Origin: Aquimarina sp. AU474
Lineage (GTDB): Bacteria; Bacteroidota; Bacteroidia; Flavobacteriales; Flavobacteriaceae
Length of the DNA stretch: 64,000 nt
Assembly (NCBI RefSeq): GCF_900312815.1
Contig: NZ_OMPE01000006.1
Span: 369,765 to 433,764 of the forward strand
Direction of reading: 5' to 3'
Positions 55,247-64,000 of the stretch are shown piece after piece. The position numbers were made by a program, and so were the translations under genes. The notes beneath the pieces were generated by a model that was not told the DNA's origin, made no database searches, and saw nothing but the letters and a program-made list of their open reading frames with translations. How positions within the stretch are numbered: position 1 is the first letter of the stretch; each line of letters opens with the position of its first letter.

Positions 55247-55286
55247 CAAACTGTCACTCTAAGCGTTGTCAAAGAGAGACAGTTTG
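55247..55286 (+). promoter_or_regulatory. Hairpin between rpoB and rpoC
   Basis: CAAACTGTC (55247-55255) with GACAGTTTG (55278-55286), then an A-A mismatch, then CTCT (55257-55260) with AGAG (55273-55276). No U-run, so processing or attenuation rather than termination. Confidence 0.7.
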
Positions 55287-55341
55287 TTATCAGTTTATTA
55301 TTCAATTTTAAATTACAATAATTCTTAAGCAACCATATATT

Positions 55342-58300
55342 ATGGCAAGAAATAATGATAAGAATACAGTAAAGAGATTTAATAAGATCTCTATAGGTTT
55401 AGCCTCTCCAGAATCAATATTAGCGGCGTCTAATGGAGAAGTGTTAAAACCCGAAACTATCAATTATCGTACGCACAAACCTGAGAGAGATGGTTTGTTC
55501 TGTGAGCGTATTTTTGGACCTGTAAAGGACTTTGAATGTGCTTGTGGTAAATATAAAAGAATTCGATACAAAGGAATTGTTTGTGATCGATGTGGTGTAG
55601 AAGTAACGGAAAAGAAAGTACGTAGAGATCGTGTGGGTCACATTAATTTGGTTGTTCCTGTTGCGCATATCTGGTATTTCCGTTCTTTACCAAATAAAAT
55701 AGGATATTTATTAGGTCTTCCTTCTAAGAAACTGGATATGATCATTTACTACGAACGTTACGTAGTAATTCAGCCAGGTATTGCCAAAAATGAAGAGGGA
55801 GAACCAGTTCAGAAAATGGATTTCCTTACAGAAGAAGAATATTTAAATATTTTAGATAGTCTTCCACAAGAGAATTTGTATCTAGATGATACTGACCCTA
55901 ACAAATTCATCGCTAAGATGGGGGCAGAATGTTTGATCGAGATTTTAAGAAGAATAGATCTAGATGCATTGTCTTATGAGTTAAGACATAAAGCTAATAA
56001 CGAAACTTCGAAACAACGTAAAACCGAGGCACTTAAGAGACTTCAGGTTGTTGAATCTTTACGTGATGCTAATAAGAATAGAGAGAACCGTCCAGAGTGG
56101 ATGATCTTAAAAGTAGTACCAGTAATTCCACCAGAATTACGTCCATTGGTACCGCTTGATGGAGGTCGTTTTGCAACATCGGATCTTAATGATTTATATC
56201 GTCGTGTAATCATACGTAACAATCGTTTGAAGCGTTTGATGGAAATCAAAGCTCCAGAAGTAATACTTCGAAATGAGAAACGTATGCTTCAGGAATCTGT
56301 AGATTCTTTATTTGATAATACTCGTAAAGCGTCAGCTGTTAAAACAGATTCTAACAGACCATTAAAATCATTATCTGATTCGTTAAAAGGTAAACAAGGT
56401 CGTTTCCGTCAAAACTTATTAGGTAAGCGTGTTGATTATTCTGCACGTTCGGTAATCGTTGTAGGACCAGAATTGAAATTGTTCGAATGTGGTCTTCCAA
56501 AAAATATGGCAGCAGAATTATACAAACCATTTGTGATCAGAAAATTGATCGAACGTGGTATTGTAAAAACTGTAAAATCAGCCAAAAAGATTATAGATAG
56601 AAAAGAGCCTGTAGTTTGGGATATCTTAGAGAATGTTCTTAAAGGACATCCAGTATTACTAAACCGTGCTCCTACGTTACACCGTCTAGGTATCCAAGCT
56701 TTTCAGCCTAAACTTATAGAAGGTAAAGCGATACAATTACATCCATTAGTTTGTACGGCATTTAATGCCGATTTTGATGGGGATCAGATGGCAGTACACT
56801 TACCATTAGGTCCAGAAGCAATTTTAGAGGCTCAATTATTGATGTTAGCATCGCATAATATCTTGAACCCTGCTAATGGTTCACCAGTAACAGTTCCTTC
56901 TCAGGATATGGTACTTGGTTTATATTATATGACTAAGTCTCGTAGATCTACACCAGAATTGATAATAAAAGGTGAGGATTTAACATTCTATTCTCCTGAA
57001 GAGGTAGTTATTGCTTATAATGAAAAAAGACTTGATATTAATGCTAATATTAAGGTAAGAACGAATGATATTAATGAAGAAGGAGAAGTAGTCACTAAGA
57101 TTATTGAAACTACTACAGGTAGAGTTTTATTTAATGAAAAAGTACCTGAAAAAGCTGGATATATTAATGAAGTATTGACCAAAAAATCTTTGAGAGATAT
57201 TATTGGTGGAATCCTTAAGGTAACTAGTGTTCCTGAAACAGCAGTTTTCCTTGATGAGATCAAAACGTTAGGATATAATTTCGCTTTTAGAGGTGGTTTA
57301 TCATTTAGTTTAGGAGATATTATTATCCCAGCAGAGAAACATACGATGATTGCCGATGCTAATTCTCAGGTAGATAATATTGTGGCAAACTATAATATGG
57401 GTCTTATAACCAATAATGAGCGTTATAACCAGGTTATTGATATTTGGACTTCTACAAATGCAGAGTTGACAGAACTGTCGATGAAACGTATTAGAGAAGA
57501 TCAACAAGGATTTAACTCGGTATATATGATGCTTGATTCTGGTGCAAGGGGATCTAAAGAGCAAATTCGTCAGTTAACAGGTATGCGTGGTCTTATGGCT
57601 AAGCCTAAAAAAGCTAGTTCTGCTGGAGGAGAAATTATTGAAAATCCAATTCTTTCTAACTTTAAAGAAGGTCTTTCTATTCTTGAATACTTTATCTCTA
57701 CGCACGGTGCACGTAAAGGTCTTGCAGATACAGCCTTGAAAACGGCTGATGCAGGATATCTTACTCGTCGTTTAGTAGATGTTGCACAAGACGTAATTGT
57801 TAATATTGAAGATTGTGGAACGTTAAGAGGTGTAGAAGTATCTCCTTTGAAGAAAAATGAAGAGATTATAGAAGGTCTTGCAGCTAGAATTGTTGGTAGA
57901 ACAGCACTTATAGATGTGATTAATCCTTTAACTCAAGAAATCTTAGTAGAGGCAGGTGTAGAGATTGATGATGTAATCGCTAAGACTATTGAAAATTCTC
58001 CTGTAGAATCGGTAGAAGTACGTTCGGCGCTTACATGTGAAGCTAAGAAAGGTATTTGTGTAAAATGTTACGGGCGTAACCTTGCTACAGGTAAAACTGT
58101 TCAACGAGGTGAAGCTGTAGGTGTAGTTGCTGCACAGTCTATTGGAGAACCAGGAACACAGCTTACATTGCGTACTTTCCACGTGGGTGGTATTGCAGGT
58201 AACATCTCTGAAGAAAATCAATTGAAATCTAAATTTGCTGGTAAAGCAGAAATAGAAGAATTAAAGACTGTTAAAGGAGAAGATGCAGAAGGAAAAGAAA

Positions 58301-59643
58301 TTGATGTAGTAATTTCTCGTACTTCAGAAATTAAAATCGTAGACCCTAAAACTAAAATAGTTTTAAGTACAAACTTAATCCCTTATGGTTCTCAATTATT
58401 CATCAAAGATGGTGATAAGATGGAGAGTGATCAGGTAATTTGTCAATGGGATCCTTATAACGGTGTGATTATTTCAGAATTTGCCGGTAAGGTGAAATAT
58501 GAAAATATTGAACAAGGTATTACCTATCAAGTAGAAATAGATGAGCAAACTGGATTCCAGGAAAAAGTAATTTCTGAATCTCGTGATAAGAAAAAAATAC
58601 CAACTCTTCTTATATATGGTAAGGGAGATGAAGTATTACGTTCTTACAACCTTCCGGTTGGAGCTCACCTAATGGTAGATGATAATGATAAGATCAAAGT
58701 AGGTAAGGTGTTGGTTAAGATTCCACGTAAATCTGCAAAAGCAGGTGATATTACTGGAGGTTTACCAAGAGTTACGGAATTGTTTGAAGCTCGTAACCCA
58801 TCAAACCCTGCAGTTGTTAGTGAAATAGATGGAGTTGTATCATTTGGTAAGATCAAACGTGGTAATCGTGAGATCATAGTAGAATCTAGAATAGGTGAGA
58901 TTAAGAAATACTTAGTTAAACTTTCTAATCAGATTTTGGTACAAGAAAATGATTTTGTACGTGCAGGAATGCCATTATCTGATGGTTCTGTTACGCCAGA
59001 AGATATCCTTAAAATTAAAGGGCCTTCTGCTGTACAACAATATCTTGTGAATGAAGTTCAAGAGGTATATCGATTACAAGGTGTGAAGATTAATGATAAG
59101 CACTTTGAAGTTGTAGTGCGCCAGATGATGCGTAAAGTAAGAATACAGGATCCAGGTGATACTATTTTCTTAGAGAATCAATTGGTACATAAATCTGATT
59201 TTATTGAAGAGAATGATGCTATTTTTGGAATGAAAGTAGTTGAAGATGCTGGAGATAGTGAAAACATGAAACCAGGTCAAATCATTTCTCCTCGTGATTT
59301 AAGAGATGAGAATTCTGTGTTAAGAAGAGATGATAAAAACTTAGTCGAAGCGAGAGATGTTTCTCCTGCTACTGCGACTCCTATACTACAAGGTATAACA
59401 AGAGCTTCGCTACAAACTAAGTCATTTATATCTGCAGCTTCTTTCCAGGAAACTACAAAAGTATTGAACGAAGCCGCTGTTAGTGGAAAAGTAGATACAC
59501 TTGAAGGTCTTAAAGAAAACGTAATTGTTGGACACAGAATACCAGCAGGAACGGGAATGAGAGATTATGAAAGTATTATTGTAGGTTCTAAAGAAGAATT
59601 CGAAGATCGAATGGAACAACGACAAGAAGTTAATTATAACTAA
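55342..59643 (+). CDS. rpoC: DNA-directed RNA polymerase subunit beta'
   Basis: 1433 residues. Zinc ribbon C66, C68, C81, C84 in the N-terminal clamp; catalytic NADFDGD at about 475-481 with the three Mg-binding Asp; bridge helix and trigger loop region ([13 protein letters not shown] onward); second zinc site with [16 protein letters not shown]. Ends QRQEVNYN. Strong terminator 59649-59681 follows. Confidence 0.98.
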   Translation: MARNNDKNTVKRFNKISIGLASPESILAASNGEVLKPETINYRTHKPERDGLFCERIFGPVKDFECACGKYKRIRYKGIVCDRCGVEVTEKKVRRDRVGHINLVVPVAHIWYFRSLPNKIGYLLGLPSKKLDMIIYYERYVVIQPGIAKNEEGEPVQKMDFLTEEEYLNILDSLPQENLYLDDTDPNKFIAKMGAECLIEILRRIDLDALSYELRHKANNETSKQRKTEALKRLQVVESLRDANKNRENRPEWMILKVVPVIPPELRPLVPLDGGRFATSDLNDLYRRVIIRNNRLKRLMEIKAPEVILRNEKRMLQESVDSLFDNTRKASAVKTDSNRPLKSLSDSLKGKQGRFRQNLLGKRVDYSARSVIVVGPELKLFECGLPKNMAAELYKPFVIRKLIERGIVKTVKSAKKIIDRKEPVVWDILENVLKGHPVLLNRAPTLHRLGIQAFQPKLIEGKAIQLHPLVCTAFNADFDGDQMAVHLPLGPEAILEAQLLMLASHNILNPANGSPVTVPSQDMVLGLYYMTKSRRSTPELIIKGEDLTFYSPEEVVIAYNEKRLDINANIKVRTNDINEEGEVVTKIIETTTGRVLFNEKVPEKAGYINEVLTKKSLRDIIGGILKVTSVPETAVFLDEIKTLGYNFAFRGGLSFSLGDIIIPAEKHTMIADANSQVDNIVANYNMGLITNNERYNQVIDIWTSTNAELTELSMKRIREDQQGFNSVYMMLDSGARGSKEQIRQLTGMRGLMAKPKKASSAGGEIIENPILSNFKEGLSILEYFISTHGARKGLADTALKTADAGYLTRRLVDVAQDVIVNIEDCGTLRGVEVSPLKKNEEIIEGLAARIVGRTALIDVINPLTQEILVEAGVEIDDVIAKTIENSPVESVEVRSALTCEAKKGICVKCYGRNLATGKTVQRGEAVGVVAAQSIGEPGTQLTLRTFHVGGIAGNISEENQLKSKFAGKAEIEELKTVKGEDAEGKEIDVVISRTSEIKIVDPKTKIVLSTNLIPYGSQLFIKDGDKMESDQVICQWDPYNGVIISEFAGKVKYENIEQGITYQVEIDEQTGFQEKVISESRDKKKIPTLLIYGKGDEVLRSYNLPVGAHLMVDDNDKIKVGKVLVKIPRKSAKAGDITGGLPRVTELFEARNPSNPAVVSEIDGVVSFGKIKRGNREIIVESRIGEIKKYLVKLSNQILVQENDFVRAGMPLSDGSVTPEDILKIKGPSAVQQYLVNEVQEVYRLQGVKINDKHFEVVVRQMMRKVRIQDPGDTIFLENQLVHKSDFIEENDAIFGMKVVEDAGDSENMKPGQIISPRDLRDENSVLRRDDKNLVEARDVSPATATPILQGITRASLQTKSFISAASFQETTKVLNEAAVSGKVDTLEGLKENVIVGHRIPAGTGMRDYESIIVGSKEEFEDRMEQRQEVNYN

Positions 59644-59648
59644 ATTAT

Positions 59649-59681
59649 AAAGCCTGCCTTTTTAGGCAGGCTTTCTTTTTT
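59649..59681 (+). terminator. rpoC terminator
   Basis: AAAGCCTGCCT (59649-59659) pairs perfectly with AGGCAGGCTTT (59664-59674), loop TTTT, followed by CTTTTTT. Confidence 0.93.
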
Positions 59682-59705
59682 ATAAAGGATTTTAATAAAA
59701 TTGAT

Positions 59706-60020
59706 ATGGCTGAGAATAAAAACCAAAAACAAAATCAATTAAATATAGAATTAGACGAAGCAGTTGCCGATGGAACATATAGCAATTTGGCTATTATAAA
59801 CCATTCAGTTTCTGAATTTGTTGTCGATTTTGTGAATATTATGCCAGGAAGACCTAAAAGCAAAGTCAAAAGTAGAATTATCTTAACTCCACAACATGCC
59901 AAAAGATTATTGAAGGCACTTAGTGATAATGTAAATAGATTCGAATCTGCACATGGCGAAATTAAAGACTATGAACAACCTCCAATCCCTATGAATTTTG
60001 GTCCAACAGGCGAAGCTTAG
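59706..60020 (+). CDS. DUF3467-family protein
   Basis: 104 residues. The DUF3467 core is INHSVSEFVVDFVNIMPGRP and KSRIILTPQHAKRLLKALSD, ending with a proline-rich PPIPMNFGPTGEA. Soluble, function unknown; the gene follows rpoC in many Bacteroidota, although here the rpoC terminator lies between, so expression could be partly separate. No own promoter recognised. Confidence 0.9.
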   Translation: MAENKNQKQNQLNIELDEAVADGTYSNLAIINHSVSEFVVDFVNIMPGRPKSKVKSRIILTPQHAKRLLKALSDNVNRFESAHGEIKDYEQPPIPMNFGPTGEA

Positions 60021-60076
60021 TCGTGATAGTTTTTATTTATTCATTGTAATTTACGAATAAATTAAAAATATAGTGT

Positions 60077-60122
60077 AACAAAAACCCGCTTAAAAAGAGC
60101 TCTTTTTAAGCGGGTTTTTGTT
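60077..60122. terminator. 46-bp perfect palindromic terminator
   Basis: Bases 60077-60122 are one uninterrupted palindrome centred between 60099 and 60100 (GAGCTC at the centre), with an A-run near the left and T-run near the right end. Serves the convergent DUF3467 and prfC genes. Confidence 0.9.
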
Positions 60123-60172
60123 GTTTATAGATATAGAGCTTAGGTTAGAGCTTTAAAGGCTATTATAAGTCT

Positions 60173-61759
60173 TTAAAATTCTGATGTGAAATGAAATCGA
60201 ATTGTTGGGTATTTTTGTTGTGTCATTTGTAAGCTAAATGATGAATCTGCAAAGAATACCAATTGATCGTGTTTGTCTTTGGCCAGAAATTTACTTTTCA
60301 CACGTTTAAACTCTTTAAATTCATCGTTATCCGCGTCTTCTGGATCAATCCAACATGCTTTGTGTACATTCAGGTTTTCATAAGTACATTTTGCACCATA
60401 TTCGTGTTCAAGTCGATATTGAATAACTTCATATTGAAGTGCTCCTACGGTACCAATAACTTTTCTTCCATTTAATTCTAAAGTAAATAATTGGGCAACA
60501 CCTTCATCCATTAATTGATCAATACCCTTTGCTAATTGTTTGGATTTCATAGGATCGGCATTATTGATGTACCTAAAATGTTCGGGAGAAAAACTTGGTA
60601 TACCTTTGTAGTGTAATACTTCTCCTTTGGTAAGAGTATCTCCTATTTTAAAATTACCTGTATCATGCAATCCTACGATATCTCCAGGATAAGAAATATC
60701 TACTATTTGCTTTTTTTCGGCAAAGAAGGCATTGGGACTCGAAAATTTTAATTTTTTATTATGTCTTGTATGTAGATAAGGCACATTTCTTTCAAAAGTA
60801 CCAGAAACAATTTTTATAAACGCTAATCTATCTCTATGTTTAGGGTCCATATTAGCGTGAATCTTAAATACGAACCCTGTAAAATCCTCTTCATCAGGTC
60901 TTACAAGGCGAATATCACTCTCTTTTGGCCTAGGAGTTGGAGCAATGTTTACAAAGCAATCTAACAATTCTCGAACACCAAAGTTATTTAGTGCAGATCC
61001 AAAAAATACAGGCTGTAGAGTACCATTTTTATAGGCTTCACTATCAAATTTTGGATAAATTCCTTCTACTAATTCTAATTCTTCTCTTAACATTTCGGCT
61101 GCATCGTCACCAATAGTGTCGTTTAGTTGGTTAGATGATAGATCAGAAATTTCAATAGTTTCTTCTATATTTTTTCTACTATCTCCACTGAAAAGATTAA
61201 TGTTTTTCTCCCAGATATTATAAATCCCTTTGAAATCATAACCCATTCCAATAGGAAAACTAAGAGGAGTTACAGTGAGCCCTAATTTTTGTTCAATTTC
61301 ATCAAGAAGTTCAAATGCATCCTTACCTTCACGATCTAATTTATTGATAAAAACAATCATAGGAATATTTCGCATTCTACATACCGAAACTAATTTTTCA
61401 GTTTGTTCTTCGACTCCTTTTGCTACATCAATAACTACGATAACGCTATCTACGGCAGTTAATGTTCTAAAAGTATCCTCGGCAAAATCCTTATGCCCAG
61501 GAGTATCTAGAATATTGATTTTAATATTTTTATATTCAAATGCTAAAACTGAGGTCGCTACAGAAATCCCACGCTGACGCTCTATTTCCATAAAGTCACT
61601 AGTAGCACCTTTTTTAATTTTATTTGATTTTACAGCTCCAGCTTCTTGAATCGCACCTCCAAATAATAATAATTTCTCAGTTAATGTTGTTTTACCAGCA
61701 TCTGGATGGGATATAATCCCAAAAGTCCTTCTTCTATTGATTTCGTCTGTAAATTTCAT
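60173..61759 (-). CDS. prfC: Peptide chain release factor 3
   Basis: 528 residues, full length. GTPase motifs [20 protein letters not shown] (P-loop), [10 protein letters not shown] (switch I region), [15 protein letters not shown] (G3), [12 protein letters not shown] (G4). Domain II/III with [17 protein letters not shown] and the family's [20 protein letters not shown]3 frees RF1/RF2 after termination. A -7 element lies upstream on the minus strand. Confidence 0.96.
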   Translation of the reverse strand: MKFTDEINRRRTFGIISHPDAGKTTLTEKLLLFGGAIQEAGAVKSNKIKKGATSDFMEIERQRGISVATSVLAFEYKNIKINILDTPGHKDFAEDTFRTLTAVDSVIVVIDVAKGVEEQTEKLVSVCRMRNIPMIVFINKLDREGKDAFELLDEIEQKLGLTVTPLSFPIGMGYDFKGIYNIWEKNINLFSGDSRKNIEETIEISDLSSNQLNDTIGDDAAEMLREELELVEGIYPKFDSEAYKNGTLQPVFFGSALNNFGVRELLDCFVNIAPTPRPKESDIRLVRPDEEDFTGFVFKIHANMDPKHRDRLAFIKIVSGTFERNVPYLHTRHNKKLKFSSPNAFFAEKKQIVDISYPGDIVGLHDTGNFKIGDTLTKGEVLHYKGIPSFSPEHFRYINNADPMKSKQLAKGIDQLMDEGVAQLFTLELNGRKVIGTVGALQYEVIQYRLEHEYGAKCTYENLNVHKACWIDPEDADNDEFKEFKRVKSKFLAKDKHDQLVFFADSSFSLQMTQQKYPTIRFHFTSEF

Positions 61760-61781
61760 AGCAAATTATCGAATGAGGATG

Positions 61782-61789
61782 CAAATATA
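61782..61789 (-). promoter_or_regulatory. -7 element (TATATTTG) of prfC
   Basis: Minus-strand TATATTTG, 22 bp before the prfC ATG. The nearest TTG is 13 bp further, shorter than the usual spacer. Confidence 0.5.
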
Positions 61790-62253
61790 ACATTAAAATA
61801 CACAATCATGTCTATTGGGTTAAGGGCTATAATTCTAAATTTTTAGAAAAAAAAGAGTAAGCTTTCTTTTGATAAAGGTTTTTTGGCGAAAAAATGTGTT
61901 TTTGGTCGAAATATTTACGGAAATCCGTAATCATAAGTGTTAAATTTTTAAATTTAAATATCATTTTTACAGCAAGTAACTTTTAAGAGAATACGTTTTT
62001 CGTATTTAGTACATGAACCAAAAAAAGTTATCAAATGATGAAGTTACCCTTATTGTAAGCGAAATTCCCCTAGATTAAGTAACAACGTTTATCGACATAC
62101 TTTGGTATTTCGTCGAATAAAACTGTTGTTTAGCCGATTTGTAATAGAAAATTATCTAAAGCAATAGGATATTAGTGAAATCTTATTACTATTTTTACAA
62201 TAGTAAATTATGGTTTTACCGTAGTTAATGTAAGTTTTTGTTACACAAATAGT

Positions 62254-62261
62254 TATATTTG
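62254..62261 (+). promoter_or_regulatory. -7 element (TATATTTG) of the large secreted protein
   Basis: Full TAnnTTTG match 76 bp before the ATG at 62338. A TTG lies at 62238-62240, a 13-bp spacer, so the -33 is weak. Confidence 0.4.
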
Positions 62262-62337
62262 TGTTGTTTTATAAATGATTCGGAAAAGTCTAACCCCTTT
62301 TTGACTTTATCGGATGGAATTGTAAACACATCGTCAT

Positions 62338-64000
62338 ATGAAAAAAATTACCCAAATCTCTGGGTATGTACATATTGTACATGCTCTACACTACATTGCG
62401 TTTAAATTCAAAAGGAATAATCTACTTCGATTTGGATTCCTGTTTGTGTTTTCCTTATTTCTTTCGTTAACATCGTACGCTCAAACCGTCGGTGCCCATT
62501 GGTGGAATGGTAGAGGATACCTTGTTGATTTTAGAACAGCGACACCAACAGTAACTTGTGGATTACCTACTGATGGAGCTTTTGAGGCTACCGCAACATG
62601 GAGTGATCCTGGAACTGGGGATTTGGTATTTTATGTGGACGATGGTACAGTTAGAGATGAGGCAGGTGTTTTATATACTAACGGGAGTGGAATAAATACT
62701 AATGGTACTCGTACACAGATGGCATCTGTAATGCCAGTACCGGGAACCAATGCAGAACAGATTTATATTATACATGCTAATGGTAGAGATGAAGACAGGG
62801 ATGGTACTGCATATTATTCTATTGTAGATATTCCTTCAAAAACTGTAATTAGCAGTAATAATTTATTGCTGGATAATAATTCAGAAGCTATATATGGTAC
62901 AAATAATGGTAGTGGTTGTGGAGCGTGGTTAGCGGCAATTTCAAATGATGACACTTTATGTACAACAAATTGTGCAGGAACTTTAAATTTATGGGAGGTT
63001 GATGCAGACAATCCATTAACTCTAGCAAGGGGTAATAATGCAGATTTAACGATTCCTCTACCACAAAATTTACCACGTAGTGGTGAGCGTGGTTCCATAC
63101 GATTTTCACCGCAAAATGATAGAATAGCACTGGCGATAGAAGGTGGTTTTGGCACTATAGATGGTGGTGTATGGTATGCAGATTGGGATTCATCTACAGG
63201 AACAGTAGGAGCTTGGACAAAAGTTCCAATTTCTTTTGGGGTAAATACTGTTACAGGATATAGTGTAGAGTTTTCACCTGATGGCTCTCGATTATTTTTT
63301 GGACATAGATTAGCAACTTTTGATAATCAATACGTAGGTTGGTCTAGCCCTATATATGTACATCAACTTGGGGATAATTTTTCTACAGCACTTACGGGTA
63401 TTGGATACTCTGGTGTGCAATTAGGTCCAGATGATAAGTTATATATTACAGCTTCGGGATTAACGACATTATTGTTTTTAAATAACCCTGATACAGTTAC
63501 TACAGCAGGAAGTGCAAGTTTTGGCACCATTGCGATACCAGGAGGATGTACTCAAGGATTTAATTTTTCTCAACAAATTGTCTTTTTTGGTAGTTGTTTA
63601 AGTGATACGGATGGTGATGGTATTTTAGATGAAACTGATAATTGTGTAAATACGGCTAATCCAGGTCAAGAAGATGCTGATTCTGATGGTATTGGTGATG
63701 TATGTGATCCAGATAGTGATAGTCCAACAGCTACTAATGATACACCTGCCGATGTTGCAGAGGATAGTGGAACGACTAACATTGCAGTATTAGGCAATGA
63801 TAGTTTTGGAGGCGATGGTCCAAGTACTGGAACGATCAATGTAACTGCTATTCCAGCGACAGTAGGAACTGCCGTAGTGAATAATGGAGGTACCCCGAAT
63901 GATCCTACAGATGATACGATTGACTTTACACCAGCCTTAGACTATAATGGTCCAGTAACGATCACCTATGAGATTGAGGATGCAGATGGAGATACAGATA
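62338..64000 (+). CDS. Large secreted protein, propeller + TSP3 + cadherin-like repeats (3' end outside window)
   Basis: The frame is open from ATG 62338 to the right edge (554 codons) without a stop. Long n-region then a Sec signal ([20 protein letters not shown], about 29-48). The mature part starts [14 protein letters not shown], then a beta-rich region to about residue 420 with propeller-like [14 protein letters not shown] and LGPDDKLYI. Next are thrombospondin type 3 calcium repeats ([15 protein letters not shown], then [12 protein letters not shown]), then a cadherin-like/VCBS repeat ([33 protein letters not shown]). Such proteins usually end in a type IX sorting domain; that end is not visible. 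Confidence 0.9.
   Translation, partial: MKKITQISGYVHIVHALHYIAFKFKRNNLLRFGFLFVFSLFLSLTSYAQTVGAHWWNGRGYLVDFRTATPTVTCGLPTDGAFEATATWSDPGTGDLVFYVDDGTVRDEAGVLYTNGSGINTNGTRTQMASVMPVPGTNAEQIYIIHANGRDEDRDGTAYYSIVDIPSKTVISSNNLLLDNNSEAIYGTNNGSGCGAWLAAISNDDTLCTTNCAGTLNLWEVDADNPLTLARGNNADLTIPLPQNLPRSGERGSIRFSPQNDRIALAIEGGFGTIDGGVWYADWDSSTGTVGAWTKVPISFGVNTVTGYSVEFSPDGSRLFFGHRLATFDNQYVGWSSPIYVHQLGDNFSTALTGIGYSGVQLGPDDKLYITASGLTTLLFLNNPDTVTTAGSASFGTIAIPGGCTQGFNFSQQIVFFGSCLSDTDGDGILDETDNCVNTANPGQEDADSDGIGDVCDPDSDSPTATNDTPADVAEDSGTTNIAVLGNDSFGGDGPSTGTINVTAIPATVGTAVVNNGGTPNDPTDDTIDFTPALDYNGPVTITYEIEDADGDTD

Larger units (their letters stand above)
61760..62337. other. Divergent intergenic region, 578 bp
   Basis: Between prfC and a large plus-strand gene. 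It contains the prfC -7 box, a dyad TTACGGA-AA-TCCGTAA at 61915-61930, a small AATACG/CGTATT hairpin near 61990-62006 and a TATATTTG box at 62254-62261. No ORF of note. Confidence 0.55.

Noticed and set aside
62814..63155. Two minus-strand ORFs
   Set aside because: They lie within the open plus-strand frame from 62338, which has a signal peptide and known repeat domains.

Overview
The window is a 64 kb piece of a Bacteroidota chromosome, almost certainly a marine Flavobacteriaceae of the Aquimarina type. The evidence is AT-rich DNA, promoters of the TTG-N17-20-TAnnTTTG kind, near absence of Shine-Dalgarno sequences except at rpsU, a PorP/SprF protein beside a CHU_C-tailed surface protein (type IX secretion and gliding), lipoproteins with C-S-x-D-D/E starts, AraC regulators with membrane domains, and the cluster tRNAs-tuf-tRNA-Trp-secE-nusG-rplKAJL-rpoBC.

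Layout. 1-5.2 kb: a TPR protein (cut at the left edge), its outer-membrane beta-barrel partner and an M23 peptidase. 5.3-6.7 kb: an unusual metzincin-like protein with a Trp/Cys-rich membrane N-terminus, followed 9 bp later by a small membrane protein. 6.8-17.4 kb: DUF885 lipoprotein, AraC regulator, secreted ABM-like protein, YaaC-like protein, small lipoproteins, a four-repeat WD lipoprotein, an amidohydrolase, an ECF sigma factor, a DoxX-like protein and a metalloprotease-like lipoprotein. 17.4-21.5 kb: methyltransferase, YkgJ-type cysteine-cluster protein, and a tandem segmental duplication that produced two LipL32-like secreted proteins and a truncated YkgJ pseudogene. 21.7-26.5 kb: a large FG-GAP/HYR-like surface protein with near-identical 243-bp repeats, and PorP/SprF. 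26.5-29.3 kb: a TPR sensor kinase and NarL-type regulator. 29.4-45.6 kb: NamZ-type muramidase, LolC/E-like permease, cystathionine beta-synthase-like enzyme, AraC regulator, peroxiredoxin-like membrane protein, DUF2851-PspC-K+ channel operon, AGCS symporter, helix-hairpin-helix protein, acyl-CoA dehydrogenase, secreted alpha-amylase behind twin LacI-like operators, rpsU and xerC. 45.7-60.0 kb: hpf, tRNA-Thr/Tyr/Gly/Thr, tuf, tRNA-Trp, secE, nusG, rplKAJL, rpoBC and a DUF3467 gene. 60.1-64 kb: prfC and the start of a very large secreted protein that runs off the right edge.

How the parts work together: the right half is the core translation and transcription block, with hibernation factor, bS21 and RF3 around it. 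The left half is mainly envelope and surface biology (lipoproteins, outer-membrane proteins, T9SS substrates, secreted hydrolases) with local regulators. The most unusual things seen are the LipL32-like pair inside a decayed duplication, the membrane-domain metzincin-like protein, terminators that overlap the starts of downstream genes (xerC and the helix-hairpin-helix gene), the twin operators before the amylase, and the perfect Shine-Dalgarno of rpsU. No rRNA, CRISPR array, insertion sequence or prophage was recognised.
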